A DNA stretch of 64,000 bases from Streptomyces venezuelae (GTDB lineage Bacteria > Actinomycetota > Actinomycetes > Streptomycetales > Streptomycetaceae), in assembly GCF_008642275.1 (NCBI RefSeq), contig NZ_CP029189.1, forward strand, positions 7,174,001 through 7,238,000, written 5' to 3'. Position 1 is the first letter of the stretch; every line of letters begins with the position of its first letter. Below are positions 1 through 8,002 of this stretch, one piece after another. The notes beneath the pieces were generated by a model. It was not told where the DNA came from. It made no database searches and worked only from the letters and a program-made list of their open reading frames with translations. Position numbers and translations under genes: made by a program.

Positions 1-407
1 TCGTCGAGGAGGGCGAGGGCGAGCAGGCAGACCCAGGGCACGGGGTCGGCGGGACTGATGCGGGCGGCCTCCCGGCAGGTCGCCCAGGCTTCCTGCCACA
101 GCTCGCCGGTGCGCGCGTGCCCGGCGCGGTGGGCGCGGACGGCCCGTTCGACGCACACCCGCGTGTGCATCACGAGCGCGGCGACGCTGTGCGGTTCCTC
201 GGCCCGCCAGGCCTGGACCACGTCGGAGCCCGCGGCGACGGCGGCGAGCACCTGGGTGCGCTGGGTCCACAGCCCCCAGTGGCCGGTGCGTTCGAGCAGG
301 CGCGCCATGGCGACCCAGCGACCGGTGCGCAGGTCCTGGGCGGCGGAACGCAGCTCCTTGTCGTGGCCGGCCGGGTGGTAGACGGGCCGGAAATCGCTGC
401 CCGCCAT
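1..407 (-). CDS. Hypothetical protein, N-terminal part (3' end outside window)
   Basis: The first 135 residues of a minus-strand protein are present and the frame runs off the left edge. The sequence is rich in Ala, Arg and Trp and looks all-helical, with a repeated pattern of helical hairpins (for example QDLRTGRWVAMARLLERTG and EACREAARISP-like segments) that suggests a TPR-like fold. There is no signal peptide or membrane segment. The ATG at 407 has a GGGA ribosome site 7 bases upstream; an in-frame GTG at 410 is equally possible. Codon third positions are strongly G/C, so coding is likely. I do not recognise the family with certainty and assign no function. Confidence 0.7.
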   Translation of the reverse strand, partial: MAGSDFRPVYHPAGHDKELRSAAQDLRTGRWVAMARLLERTGHWGLWTQRTQVLAAVAAGSDVVQAWRAEEPHSVAALVMHTRVCVERAVRAHRAGHARTGELWQEAWATCREAARISPADPVPWVCLLALALLD

Positions 408-810
408 CACCTCGTCCCGGTCGACGGGCGGCGGCCCGGACGGGCGCGTTCTGCGGTGGTCGTGATCATCAGTCCTCGGATCGCATGGAAGGTGGGTCCA
501 TCCGGCCGCCGGCTGCCGTGCTGCAGCCGTGCCCGGTGCCAGGGATGCGTGAACCATGCGAGAACTGTCCGTCGAACCCCCGCCGTTGACCCACGGTCGA
601 TGTCGCTGCCCGTTGATCGGCGATCACTATATGGCGATCAGGAGCATACGCATCCAGATCCTTGTTCGAACGTAAGTATCAAGCCACGATCGGCATATGA
701 GGATGCGTCAGTGCCGGCCGTCGTCGCCGGGCGGATCTTGACGGGTGACGTCGGCCGGTGCAGGCTTCCGACCGACGTTCGATCAAGGCGACACCAGGGA
801 CGGAGTGGTG
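408..810. other. Intergenic region upstream of the glycerol-type operon
   Basis: No convincing gene is seen in these 403 bases. The right half (about 600-710) is clearly more AT-rich than the surroundings and should hold the promoter of the operon starting at 811. It carries an eight-base direct repeat GGCGATCA at 619-626 and 633-640 (period 14) and the palindrome GTTCGAAC at 664-671. No good -35/-10 pair could be fixed. Confidence 0.5.
613..671. promoter_or_regulatory. Candidate operator region: direct repeats and palindrome
   Basis: GGCGATCA occurs twice on the same face of the helix (14-base period) around TATAT at 628-632, and GTTCGAAC follows at 664-671. Glycerol operons in Streptomyces are known to be controlled by IclR-type repressors. 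Assigning these repeats to such a regulator is inference; no regulator gene lies next to the operon in this window. Confidence 0.25.
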
Positions 811-2250
811 ATGACGGGCCCGGTGCTCGCTGTCGATCAAGGTACCTCGGGAACCAAGGCGCTGGTCGTCTGTCCGGTACGCGGGGTCATCGGCTCCGGA
901 TCCGCCCCCGTACGGCCCCGCTACCTGCCGGGCGGCCGCGTCGAGGTCACCCCCGGCGAACTGCTGGACTCGGTCGTCGGCGCCGGACGCGCCGCCCTGG
1001 CGGCGGCGGGGGAGCCCGTCGTGGCGGTCGGCCTCGCCAACCAGGGCGAAACCGTGCTCGCCTGGGATCCGGCGACCGGTGAACCACTGACCGACGCGAT
1101 CGTCTGGCAGGACCGGCGCGCCGAACAGCTCTGCACCGATCTGGCCCCGCACGCACCGGCCCTGCGGGAGATCACCGGTCTGCCGCTCGACCCGTACTTC
1201 GCCGCCCCCAAGATGGCCTGGATACGCTGCCACCTGACCCGGAGCGGCGTCGTGACGACCAGCGACGTCTGGCTCGTCCACCGCCTCACCGGCGCGTTCG
1301 TCACCGACGCGGCGACCGCCGGCCGCACCCAGCTGCTCGACCTCGACACCACCCGCTGGTCGGAGGCGGCGCTCGACGCCTTCGGCCTCGCGGGGGAGCG
1401 GCTGCCGGAGGTCGTCGACGCGGACACCCACGTCGGCACCACCACGGCGTTCGGCCCCGAACTTCCGCTGACGGGACTGCTCGTGGACCAGCAGGCCGCG
1501 CTGCTCGCGCAGCGGGTCACCGAGCCCGGCACCGCCAAGTGCACCTACGGCACGGGCGCGTTCCTTCTCGCGCAGACCGGCCCGCGCCCCCTGCGCAGCA
1601 CCTCCGGCCTGGTCGGCTGCGTGGCCTGGCGGCTCGCCGGCCGGACCAGCTACTGCCTGGACGGGCAGGTCTACACGGCCGCCTCCGCCGTACGCTGGCT
1701 CACCGACCTCGGCGTGATCTCCGGCGCCGCCGACATCGACACCGTGGGCGGGAGCGTCCCGGACGCCGGCGGCGTCACGTTCGTCCCCGCGCTCGCCGGG
1801 CTCGCCGCTCCCTGGTGGCGCGGTGACCTGCGGGGCTCGGTCACCGGTCTGGGCCTCGACACCACCGCCGGACACCTGGTGCGCGCCCTGTGCGACGGGG
1901 TCGCCGCCCAGGTGGCGGAGCTCGCGGACGCGGTCGCCGCAGACCTCGGCGCCCCGCTGACCTCCCTGCGGGTCGACGGCGGGCTGACCCGGTCCGCGCT
2001 GCTCATGCAGGCCCAGGCCGACCTCCTGGGGATCCCCGTGGAGGTCTCCGCGCTGCCGGACGTCACCGCGCTCGGCGCCGGCGCCGTCGCCCGGCTCGGG
2101 CTCGACCCCTCGCTCACCGTCGCCGAGGTCGTCCCGGAGTGGAAGCCGTCCGCCGTCTACGAGCCGCGGGCCGACGCCGCACGGGCGGCGGAGCGTCGCG
2201 CACGCTTCCGCGGGGCGGTCGCGGCCCTGCTCGGTGACGCACCGGCATGA
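811..2250 (+). CDS. glpK: FGGY-family carbohydrate kinase, glycerol kinase-like
   Basis: The protein has 479 residues. It opens with an ASKHA nucleotide-binding motif (AVDQGTSGTKA, residues 7-17) and continues with the two-lobed FGGY fold, including a phosphate-2 type segment (GTGAFLL) and the C-terminal RVDGGLTRSALLMQ block. The expected reaction is ATP-dependent phosphorylation of glycerol or a related polyol in the cytoplasm. The ATG at 811 is chosen because GGAG lies 5 bases upstream and the family motif begins at once; the frame is open further upstream without a ribosome site. The stop overlaps the next start as ATGA at 2247-2250. Its partners, two FAD oxidoreductases, fit conversion of glycerol to dihydroxyacetone phosphate. 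The substrate could also be another sugar alcohol, because FGGY kinases are hard to tell apart by sequence. Confidence 0.85.
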   Translation: MTGPVLAVDQGTSGTKALVVCPVRGVIGSGSAPVRPRYLPGGRVEVTPGELLDSVVGAGRAALAAAGEPVVAVGLANQGETVLAWDPATGEPLTDAIVWQDRRAEQLCTDLAPHAPALREITGLPLDPYFAAPKMAWIRCHLTRSGVVTTSDVWLVHRLTGAFVTDAATAGRTQLLDLDTTRWSEAALDAFGLAGERLPEVVDADTHVGTTTAFGPELPLTGLLVDQQAALLAQRVTEPGTAKCTYGTGAFLLAQTGPRPLRSTSGLVGCVAWRLAGRTSYCLDGQVYTAASAVRWLTDLGVISGAADIDTVGGSVPDAGGVTFVPALAGLAAPWWRGDLRGSVTGLGLDTTAGHLVRALCDGVAAQVAELADAVAADLGAPLTSLRVDGGLTRSALLMQAQADLLGIPVEVSALPDVTALGAGAVARLGLDPSLTVAEVVPEWKPSAVYEPRADAARAAERRARFRGAVAALLGDAPA

Positions 2251-3680
2251 CCGTCACCGGCAGCGGTGCCGTCACCGCCAGGGGTGCCGTCACGACCGGC
2301 GGCGCCCTGCCCGCCGGGGAGTACGACGTGACGGTCGTCGGCGCCGGCGTGGTGGGCACGGCGATCGCCCGCGAACTGGCCCGGCTCCCGCTGCGGATCG
2401 CCCTGGTCGACGCGGCCGACGACGTCGGTGAGGGCACCTCGAAGGCCAACACCGCCATCCTGCACACCGGTTTCGACGCGGTGCCCGGATCCCTGGAGTC
2501 CCGGCTGGTCCGGGACGGATACCGGCTGCTCTCCGCGTACGCCGCCGAAACCGGCATCCCGGTGGAGCCGCTCGGGGCGCTCCTCGTCGCCTGGGACGAG
2601 GAGCAGCTGGCCGCACTGCCGGGTCTCGCGGAGAAGGCCGTACGCAACGGCTACCACGCGGCCCGGATCGTCCCGGCCGCAGAGGTGCGGGCCCGCGAGC
2701 CGGAGCTGGGGCCCGGGGCGCTGGGAGCGCTCGACGTGCCGGGGGAGTCCGTCGTCTGTTCCTGGACGACGCCACTCGCGTACGCCACGCAGGCCGTACG
2801 CTCCGGCGTGCACCTCCACCTCAACTGCCGGGTGCGGAACGTCCTTTCGGACCAGGCCCATACCCTGGTCACGAGCCGGGGCCCCCTGCGCACCCGGTAC
2901 CTGGTGAACGCGGCCGGTCTGTACGCCGACGAGATCGACCGGCTCCTCGGCCACGAGGACTTCGCCGTGACGCCCCGGCGCGGCCAGCTGATCGTCTTCG
3001 ACGAGCTCGCCCGCGGCCTGGTGCGGCACATCCTGCTGCCCGTACCGGGTGCCCTCGGGAAGGGGGTACTGGTGTCGCCGACGGTGTACGGGAACGTGAT
3101 GCTCGGGCCGACCGCCGAGGACCTGGACGACAAGACGGACACCGGGTCGACCGCCGGGGGACTCGCGCTGCTGAGGGAGAAGGGCCGGCGGATCCTGCCG
3201 GCCCTCCTGGAGGAAGAGGTCACCGCCGTGTACGCGGGCCTGCGGGCCGCCACCGGCGACGACGACTACGCGATCCGGTCCCACCCCGCGCAGCGGTACG
3301 TCACCGCGGGCGGGATCCGTTCCACGGGCCTGACGGCCTCGATGGCCATCGCCGCCCATGTCGTGGAACTGCTCGCGGAGGCCGGCCTGGCGGTGTCGGG
3401 GGCCCGGGAGCCGGTTCCGGTGCGGATGCCGAACCTGGGCGAGGCCTTCCTCCGGCCCTACCGCGACGCCGGGTTGATCGCACGGGACCCGGAGTACGGC
3501 CGGATCGTCTGCCACTGCGAGCGCGTGACGCGCGGGGAGATCCGCGACGCGCTGGCCTCCACCGTCCCGCCCGGTTCGCCGGACGGCCTGCGGCGGCGCA
3601 CCCGCGCACGGGCGGGCCGCTGCCAGGGCTTCCACTGCGGGGCCGCCGTCCGCGCGCTGTTCGAGGAGGGCCGGGGGTGA
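2247..3680 (+). CDS. FAD-dependent glycerol-3-phosphate dehydrogenase-like protein with BFD-type [2Fe-2S] tail
   Basis: The 477-residue protein starts with a dinucleotide-binding DAO domain (VVGAGVVGTAIAREL, about residues 31-45) and ends with a BFD-like domain. The four cysteines C422, C424, C459 and C464 (CHC...CQGFHC) can bind a [2Fe-2S] cluster. This is the layout of anaerobic-type glycerol-3-phosphate dehydrogenase subunits and related actinobacterial enzymes. They oxidise glycerol-3-phosphate and pass electrons through the Fe-S cluster. It overlaps the kinase by four bases and the next gene by four bases (GTGA), so all three should be translated together. No membrane segment is seen, so electrons probably go to the next flavoprotein or a soluble acceptor. 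The exact substrate is inferred from the operon. Confidence 0.83.
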   Translation: MTVTGSGAVTARGAVTTGGALPAGEYDVTVVGAGVVGTAIARELARLPLRIALVDAADDVGEGTSKANTAILHTGFDAVPGSLESRLVRDGYRLLSAYAAETGIPVEPLGALLVAWDEEQLAALPGLAEKAVRNGYHAARIVPAAEVRAREPELGPGALGALDVPGESVVCSWTTPLAYATQAVRSGVHLHLNCRVRNVLSDQAHTLVTSRGPLRTRYLVNAAGLYADEIDRLLGHEDFAVTPRRGQLIVFDELARGLVRHILLPVPGALGKGVLVSPTVYGNVMLGPTAEDLDDKTDTGSTAGGLALLREKGRRILPALLEEEVTAVYAGLRAATGDDDYAIRSHPAQRYVTAGGIRSTGLTASMAIAAHVVELLAEAGLAVSGAREPVPVRMPNLGEAFLRPYRDAGLIARDPEYGRIVCHCERVTRGEIRDALASTVPPGSPDGLRRRTRARAGRCQGFHCGAAVRALFEEGRG

Positions 3681-4873
3681 GCCGCGACCGCGGGGTCGAC
3701 GTCCTCGTCGTCGGCGCCGGCCCCGCCGGGCTGGCCGTGGCCGCCCGCCTCGCCGGTGCGGGCGCCGGCCGTGTGGAGGTCCTCGAACGCGATCAGGAGC
3801 CGGGCGGGATCCCTCGGCGCTGCCGTCACGGCGGCTTCGGGGACCCCGTACGCCCCTGGCTCGACGGGCCCGCGTACGTACGGCAGGCCCTACGGGCGGC
3901 CACGGCGGCCGGGGCGACGGTCCGTACCGGTGTCAGCGCCACCGGCTGGGCCGGCCCGCTGACCCTGGAGACCACGAGCCCGGCCGGCCTGGAGCGGATC
4001 ACGGCCCGGGCCGTCGTCCTCGCCACGGGCGCCCGCGAGCGGCCCCGCAGCGCCCGGCTGGTTCCGGGCACCCGGCCGGCGGGCGTACTGACCACCGGCG
4101 AGCTGCAGCAGTCGGTCCACCTGTACGGCCAGGACATCGGCCGGCGGGCCGTCGTGGTGGGTGCCGAGCCGGTGGCCCGCCACGCCGTACACACCCTGCG
4201 CCGGGCGGGAGCGCAGGTCGTGGCCATGGTCACGGACCGCCCCCGCGGCGCCGCAGTACCGGGAGTTCCGCTGCTCACGGCCACGACGCTGGGTGAACTG
4301 CACGGCCGGGGACGCCTGTCGGGCGTGACCGTGCGCCACGCGGACGGCCGCTGCGGGATCCTCACGTGCGACACGGTGGTCTTCACCGGCGACTGGATCC
4401 CCGACCACGAGCTGGCGCGCCGCGGCGGCGTCGCCGTGGACCCGGGCACCCGGGGCCCCTCGGTGGACGCCTCCTTCCGTACCTCGGCGCCGGGGGTCTT
4501 CGCCGTCGGCAACCTGCTCCACGGTGTCGAGCGCGCCGCCACCGCGGCCGCGGAAGGCCACGCCGCCGCGGTCCCCGTCCTGGCCCGACTCTCGGGCGAG
4601 CCGTGGCCGGAGCCCGGTCCCGTGCTGACGGTCCGGGCCCCGCTGCTGTGGGTGGCGCCGAACCGGCTCACGGACCCCGGGCGCCGGCCGCTGCTGCTGC
4701 GGTCGGGGGAGCCGCTGACCGCCCCGGTGCTGACGGCCGCCCAGGACGGCCGGCTGCTGTGGCGACGGCGGTTCCCGGTCCGGATGGCGCCGTCGCGGTC
4801 GCTGAGACTGGCGTCGGCGTGGACGGACCGGGTCGACCGGTCGGGCGGTCCGGTCGTGCTGGGCATCGGCTGA
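3677..4873 (+). CDS. NAD(P)/FAD-dependent oxidoreductase, partner of the BFD-tailed dehydrogenase
   Basis: This 398-residue flavoprotein has an N-terminal FAD motif (VVGAGPAGLAVAARL), a central second Rossmann motif (VVVGAEPVARHAVHTLRRAG) and a C-terminal FAD-closing motif (GVFAVGNLLHG). It resembles the small FAD/NAD subunits that accompany BFD-containing dehydrogenases (HcnB, OoxA or GlpB style). A short cysteine segment, GGIPRRCRHGGFG, follows the first strand and is typical of that group. GTG at 3677 overlaps the previous stop, with GGAGGG just upstream. The likely job is to link oxidation by the upstream dehydrogenase to NAD(P) or another acceptor. No membrane anchor is present. Confidence 0.78.
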   Translation: MSRDRGVDVLVVGAGPAGLAVAARLAGAGAGRVEVLERDQEPGGIPRRCRHGGFGDPVRPWLDGPAYVRQALRAATAAGATVRTGVSATGWAGPLTLETTSPAGLERITARAVVLATGARERPRSARLVPGTRPAGVLTTGELQQSVHLYGQDIGRRAVVVGAEPVARHAVHTLRRAGAQVVAMVTDRPRGAAVPGVPLLTATTLGELHGRGRLSGVTVRHADGRCGILTCDTVVFTGDWIPDHELARRGGVAVDPGTRGPSVDASFRTSAPGVFAVGNLLHGVERAATAAAEGHAAAVPVLARLSGEPWPEPGPVLTVRAPLLWVAPNRLTDPGRRPLLLRSGEPLTAPVLTAAQDGRLLWRRRFPVRMAPSRSLRLASAWTDRVDRSGGPVVLGIG

Positions 4874-4915
4874 CAGCCGGATTCCGCGGACGGCGAGGCG
4901 ACCCCGAACGCACCC

Positions 4916-4945
4916 TTGACTACGTTGCGTGACATGTTGGATACT
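4916..4945 (+). promoter_or_regulatory. Strong sigma70-type promoter (TTGACT-N18-GATACT)
   Basis: A near-consensus -35 (4916-4921) and -10 (4940-4945) lie about 170 bases before the LodA-like operon, downstream of the stop of the preceding operon. The spacing of 18 fits the principal HrdB sigma factor of Streptomyces. It would separate the two operons transcriptionally. Confidence 0.6.
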
Positions 4946-4954
4946 CTGTGTCAC
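4929..4954. promoter_or_regulatory. Inverted repeat GTGACA-N14-TGTCAC across the -10 box
   Basis: The arms at 4929-4934 and 4949-4954 are perfect and flank the -10 element of the promoter at 4916-4945. This is a good position for repression. The regulator is unknown and no regulator gene is adjacent. Confidence 0.4.
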
Positions 4955-5005
4955 CATCCTCGTAACGTCACCCAGCGGGATACCGACCCGTCAGGAGGTA
5001 CCGAC

Positions 5006-5305
5006 GTGCCGCTCCCCGTTTTCGGACCGGCCGGCGACCCGGCCCCCTCCTGGACAGCCGGACGGCTCGCCGCGCGTGTTCCGGACTCCTGGAAGGGAAC
5101 GGAGACCCATCGTGATCGAACAGATCTGGCTCCATCCACCGCTCGCCTTCGCCCGGCTGGGCCCCTCCCCCGTGCCCTGCGACAACTACCGCTGGGGAAG
5201 GAGCGACCTGTCGCCGGGCGGCACCGGCAAGACCGTCGTCGAGCCCCTCCCGTCCCTCGACGTCGCCGCCGACGGGACCCTGACGGAGCGGGAACCGGAG
5301 GGTGA
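5006..5305 (+). CDS. Possible leader ORF overlapping the LodA-like start
   Basis: GTG at 5006 has a perfect AGGAGG at 4993-4998 with 7 bases spacing, which is better than the site of the gene at 5112. The frame runs 99 codons and overlaps the first 190 bases of that gene in another frame. Only about the first 35 codons show the G/C-rich third positions expected of real coding. The rest is probably a shadow of the real gene. It could be a short leader whose translation affects the downstream start, or a false positive. No family is recognised. Confidence 0.2.
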   Translation: MPLPVFGPAGDPAPSWTAGRLAARVPDSWKGTETHRDRTDLAPSTARLRPAGPLPRALRQLPLGKERPVAGRHRQDRRRAPPVPRRRRRRDPDGAGTGG

Positions 5306-6524
5306 CCGGGTCCGCTTCAAGGACGCCGACGGCTTCCGTCCGATCTGCCCCTTCTTCGAGGTGCACGGCACGTGGACGGCCGGCGGGGAGCGGCACACCG
5401 GCGCGCTCACCACCGACGCCCTGGCCGCCGCCGGCATGGCACTCACCGACGTGCGCTGGGCCGTGGAGGTCGCCAACCTGAAGGCGCACCACTGCACCCT
5501 CTCGACCGGCGACCGGATCGAGGCACGTGCGGAGCTGGCCGGTGACGACCACCAGCGCAGACCGCTGGAGGGACGATCGCCGCAGGGGGCCGACCGGCCG
5601 CTGGTCCCGCCCGGGCGGCACGTACCGCTCGGGTCCGTCCAGGTACCCAGGCCCGACGGCGGCTTCCCCGGACTCCGGCTGCGCTTCACACCCGCCACCG
5701 GAGCGGTGTACGGCCCCACGGACCTCCGGGAGCGCTCCGAGCGGTTCGTCCTGCCGGCCGGGAACCTCTTCCTCTCCCCGGACGCACGGTGGTCCGAGTT
5801 CACCGGCGAGGACGACCCGCGGACGGTTCCCGGCGGGCTGTTCGCCGGCTCGCGGGAGGAGGACGGGGAGACGAGCCTCGGACTGGTCGACGACGTGTGC
5901 GACGGGCTGGTCACCGTCACCCTGCCGGGCGGCCTCTCGGCCCGCGCGCGGATCGTCGTGACCCCGCCCGATTTCGCCCCCGACCGCAGACCCTTCACCT
6001 CCCTGGCCGACGGCCTGGCGGACCGGGTCAAGCGCGGGGAGGTCCGCGACCCCGGCTACGTCGCCGAGCACCCGCAACTGACCGCACTGGAGATCCGCGA
6101 CCTGTTCGAGCGGGTCCTGGAAGCCATGGACGCCGTCAACGTCGACGCGCAGAACGAGCGGGCGACGCTGGAGAACGAGAGCACGGCCGAGGACCTCGGC
6201 CTTCCCACGGGCCCCGCCCGGGCCCGGACCTTCGGCCCGCCGGAACCCCTGCTGGGGGTGATTCTCGCGCTCACCGAACGCGGCCGCCGCCGGCACCGCC
6301 GCTTCGTCGCGCTGGAGGCCCTGGAGGACATGTTCCGCGAACAGCCCGGGCTGATCGAACGGGCCATCAGGGAACCGGGGTCCGAAGACGTCTGGTACGA
6401 CCGCCGGATGCCGGTCGCGGTGCGGGGATCCGACGCCTTCCCCATGCATCTGACCCGCCGCCAGTACGACCTGCTCGTGGCCTGGGCCGGTTCGCTGCGC
6501 GACCGGGTCGAGGAGGGGACGTGA
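5112..6524 (+). CDS. LodA-like protein, N-terminal half only (split CTQ-oxidase-type subunit)
   Basis: The 470-residue protein starts WLHPPLAFARLGPSP, matching the N-terminal signature of LodA/GoxA oxidases (IHPAIGIARVGNS type). It continues with a block resembling the LodA motif that follows (RFKDADGFRPICPFFEVHG). LodA proteins are about 700 residues and carry the cysteine tryptophylquinone (CTQ) in their C-terminal third. That third is absent here and is found in the gene at 8003. No signal peptide is present. GTG at 5112 is chosen because GGAG lies 7 bases upstream and homology begins at once. The stop overlaps the next GTG (GTGA, 6521-6524). The inferred role is the scaffold subunit of a two-chain quinoprotein oxidase. 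Substrate is unknown; known relatives oxidise lysine or glycine. Confidence 0.7.
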   Translation: MIEQIWLHPPLAFARLGPSPVPCDNYRWGRSDLSPGGTGKTVVEPLPSLDVAADGTLTEREPEGDRVRFKDADGFRPICPFFEVHGTWTAGGERHTGALTTDALAAAGMALTDVRWAVEVANLKAHHCTLSTGDRIEARAELAGDDHQRRPLEGRSPQGADRPLVPPGRHVPLGSVQVPRPDGGFPGLRLRFTPATGAVYGPTDLRERSERFVLPAGNLFLSPDARWSEFTGEDDPRTVPGGLFAGSREEDGETSLGLVDDVCDGLVTVTLPGGLSARARIVVTPPDFAPDRRPFTSLADGLADRVKRGEVRDPGYVAEHPQLTALEIRDLFERVLEAMDAVNVDAQNERATLENESTAEDLGLPTGPARARTFGPPEPLLGVILALTERGRRRHRRFVALEALEDMFREQPGLIERAIREPGSEDVWYDRRMPVAVRGSDAFPMHLTRRQYDLLVAWAGSLRDRVEEGT

Positions 6525-7966
6525 GCGTACTGCTCCAGATCGGCCGCCGCCCGCCGGAACACGACCCGCGGTCCGGCACCGCAGCCGGCCCGCTCGGGCT
6601 CCAAACCGAGACCAGGGTGTTCCGCAGCGCCCACGGGGCCCACCTGTTCGTCGCCGACGGCAGCCGGATCTACGACCTCCCGGAAGCGGCCGCGGACCGA
6701 CTGGAGGCACGGCTGTCCGCCGCCCGGGACCCCGCGCAGGATGCCGCCCTGGCCGCGGAACTCGGCCTGCCGCTGTGGGGCGGGCCGGGCGGGCCGACGG
6801 CACCGCGGATCGACGGCACCCCGGCCGCCGTGCCGCCGCTGTCCTCCCTCTCCCTCAACGTGATGCAGGCCTGCAACCTCAGCTGCGGCCACTGCTACGC
6901 CGACGAGGGCCGGTTCGGCGGCTCCGCCCGGGCCATGCCCCGCGAGACCGCGTTCGCGGCCGTGGACCGGCTCCTCGCGGAGGCCGCGCCCGGAGCCGGC
7001 GTCGTCGTCGGCTTCATGGGCGGCGAACCGCTGCTCGCCCGGGACCTGGTGCACGAGGTCGTCACCTACGCGACCCGGGCCGGAGCCGCCACCGGGCACG
7101 CCGTCCGCTTCGCGCTCACCACCAACCTCACCACGGTCCGGCCCGCCGACGCGGAACTCCTCGCCGCCCACCCGTTCACCGTCGCCGTCAGCCTGGACGG
7201 CGACCGGGCCGGTCACGACGCACTGCGCCGGGCTCCGGGCGGGGGCAGCGCCTACGACCGGCTGCGGGCCGGACTGGAGGTCCTGGAACGGTACGGAAGG
7301 CCGCGCCACCTCTCGGCACGCGTCAGCGTCACCCCGTACACCCGCCGGCTGATCGACGTACTGGAGCACGGCATCGGTCTCGGCTTCGACGAGGTCGGCT
7401 TCGCCGCCGTGGTGAGCGCCCCGGACGCCGCGTACGAGATCGGCCCCGCCGCCTTCACCGGATTCCTGGACCAGATGACCGAGTGCGGGGAAGCGGCGCT
7501 GCGCGAGCTGGGGGCGGGCCGCCCGTACCCCTTCGGCAACTTCCAGACGGCCATGTACGAACTCCACACGGGCGGCCACCGCCCCTACCCCTGCGGCGCC
7601 GGCGCCGGATACCTCAGCGCCTCCGCCGAGGGCGGCCTCTACGCCTGCCACCGGCTCGTCGACGATCCGGCCTTCGCCATGGGCTCGCTCACCCAGGGAC
7701 CCGACCAGGGCGCCAGAGCGGCCCATCTCGCGGCCCGCCACGTGGACCGGGCCGAGCCCTGCCGGTCCTGCTGGGCCCGTTACCTGTGCGGCGGCGGCTG
7801 CTACCACGAGGTCAGCCGGCGCGGCCGGACCGGCTGCGACTACATCCGCGGCTGGCTGGCCTTCTGTCTGCGCGCCTACGTCGAACTCTCCCAGTCCGCA
7901 CCGCGGTTCTTCCGTCAGACGGCGGTGTCCGACCTGCCGGCCGACCCGGCTGCCCTGGCCCGCTGA
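6521..7966 (+). CDS. Radical SAM/SPASM protein, QhpD-like peptide or protein maturase
   Basis: The protein has 481 residues. The radical SAM motif CNLSCGHCY gives the 4Fe-4S cysteines C118, C122 and C125, and GFMGGEP follows as the SAM-binding GGE motif. The C-terminal SPASM region is cysteine-rich: PCGAGAGYLSASAEGGLYACHRL, then C-x2-C and YLCGGGCYHE. The YxCHRL segment is typical of QhpD, which makes Cys-to-Asp/Glu thioether links in quinohemoprotein amine dehydrogenase. About 110 residues precede the core. AGGAGG lies four bases before GTG 6521, and the gene overlaps the LodA-like gene by four bases. It most likely installs thioether or related cross-links in one of the neighbouring LodA-like chains; the target is inferred. 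Confidence 0.85.
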   Translation: MSVLLQIGRRPPEHDPRSGTAAGPLGLQTETRVFRSAHGAHLFVADGSRIYDLPEAAADRLEARLSAARDPAQDAALAAELGLPLWGGPGGPTAPRIDGTPAAVPPLSSLSLNVMQACNLSCGHCYADEGRFGGSARAMPRETAFAAVDRLLAEAAPGAGVVVGFMGGEPLLARDLVHEVVTYATRAGAATGHAVRFALTTNLTTVRPADAELLAAHPFTVAVSLDGDRAGHDALRRAPGGGSAYDRLRAGLEVLERYGRPRHLSARVSVTPYTRRLIDVLEHGIGLGFDEVGFAAVVSAPDAAYEIGPAAFTGFLDQMTECGEAALRELGAGRPYPFGNFQTAMYELHTGGHRPYPCGAGAGYLSASAEGGLYACHRLVDDPAFAMGSLTQGPDQGARAAHLAARHVDRAEPCRSCWARYLCGGGCYHEVSRRGRTGCDYIRGWLAFCLRAYVELSQSAPRFFRQTAVSDLPADPAALAR

Positions 7967-8002
7967 CCCGCGCACCCGCCCCATCCGGCCGAAGGAGCCG
8001 CC

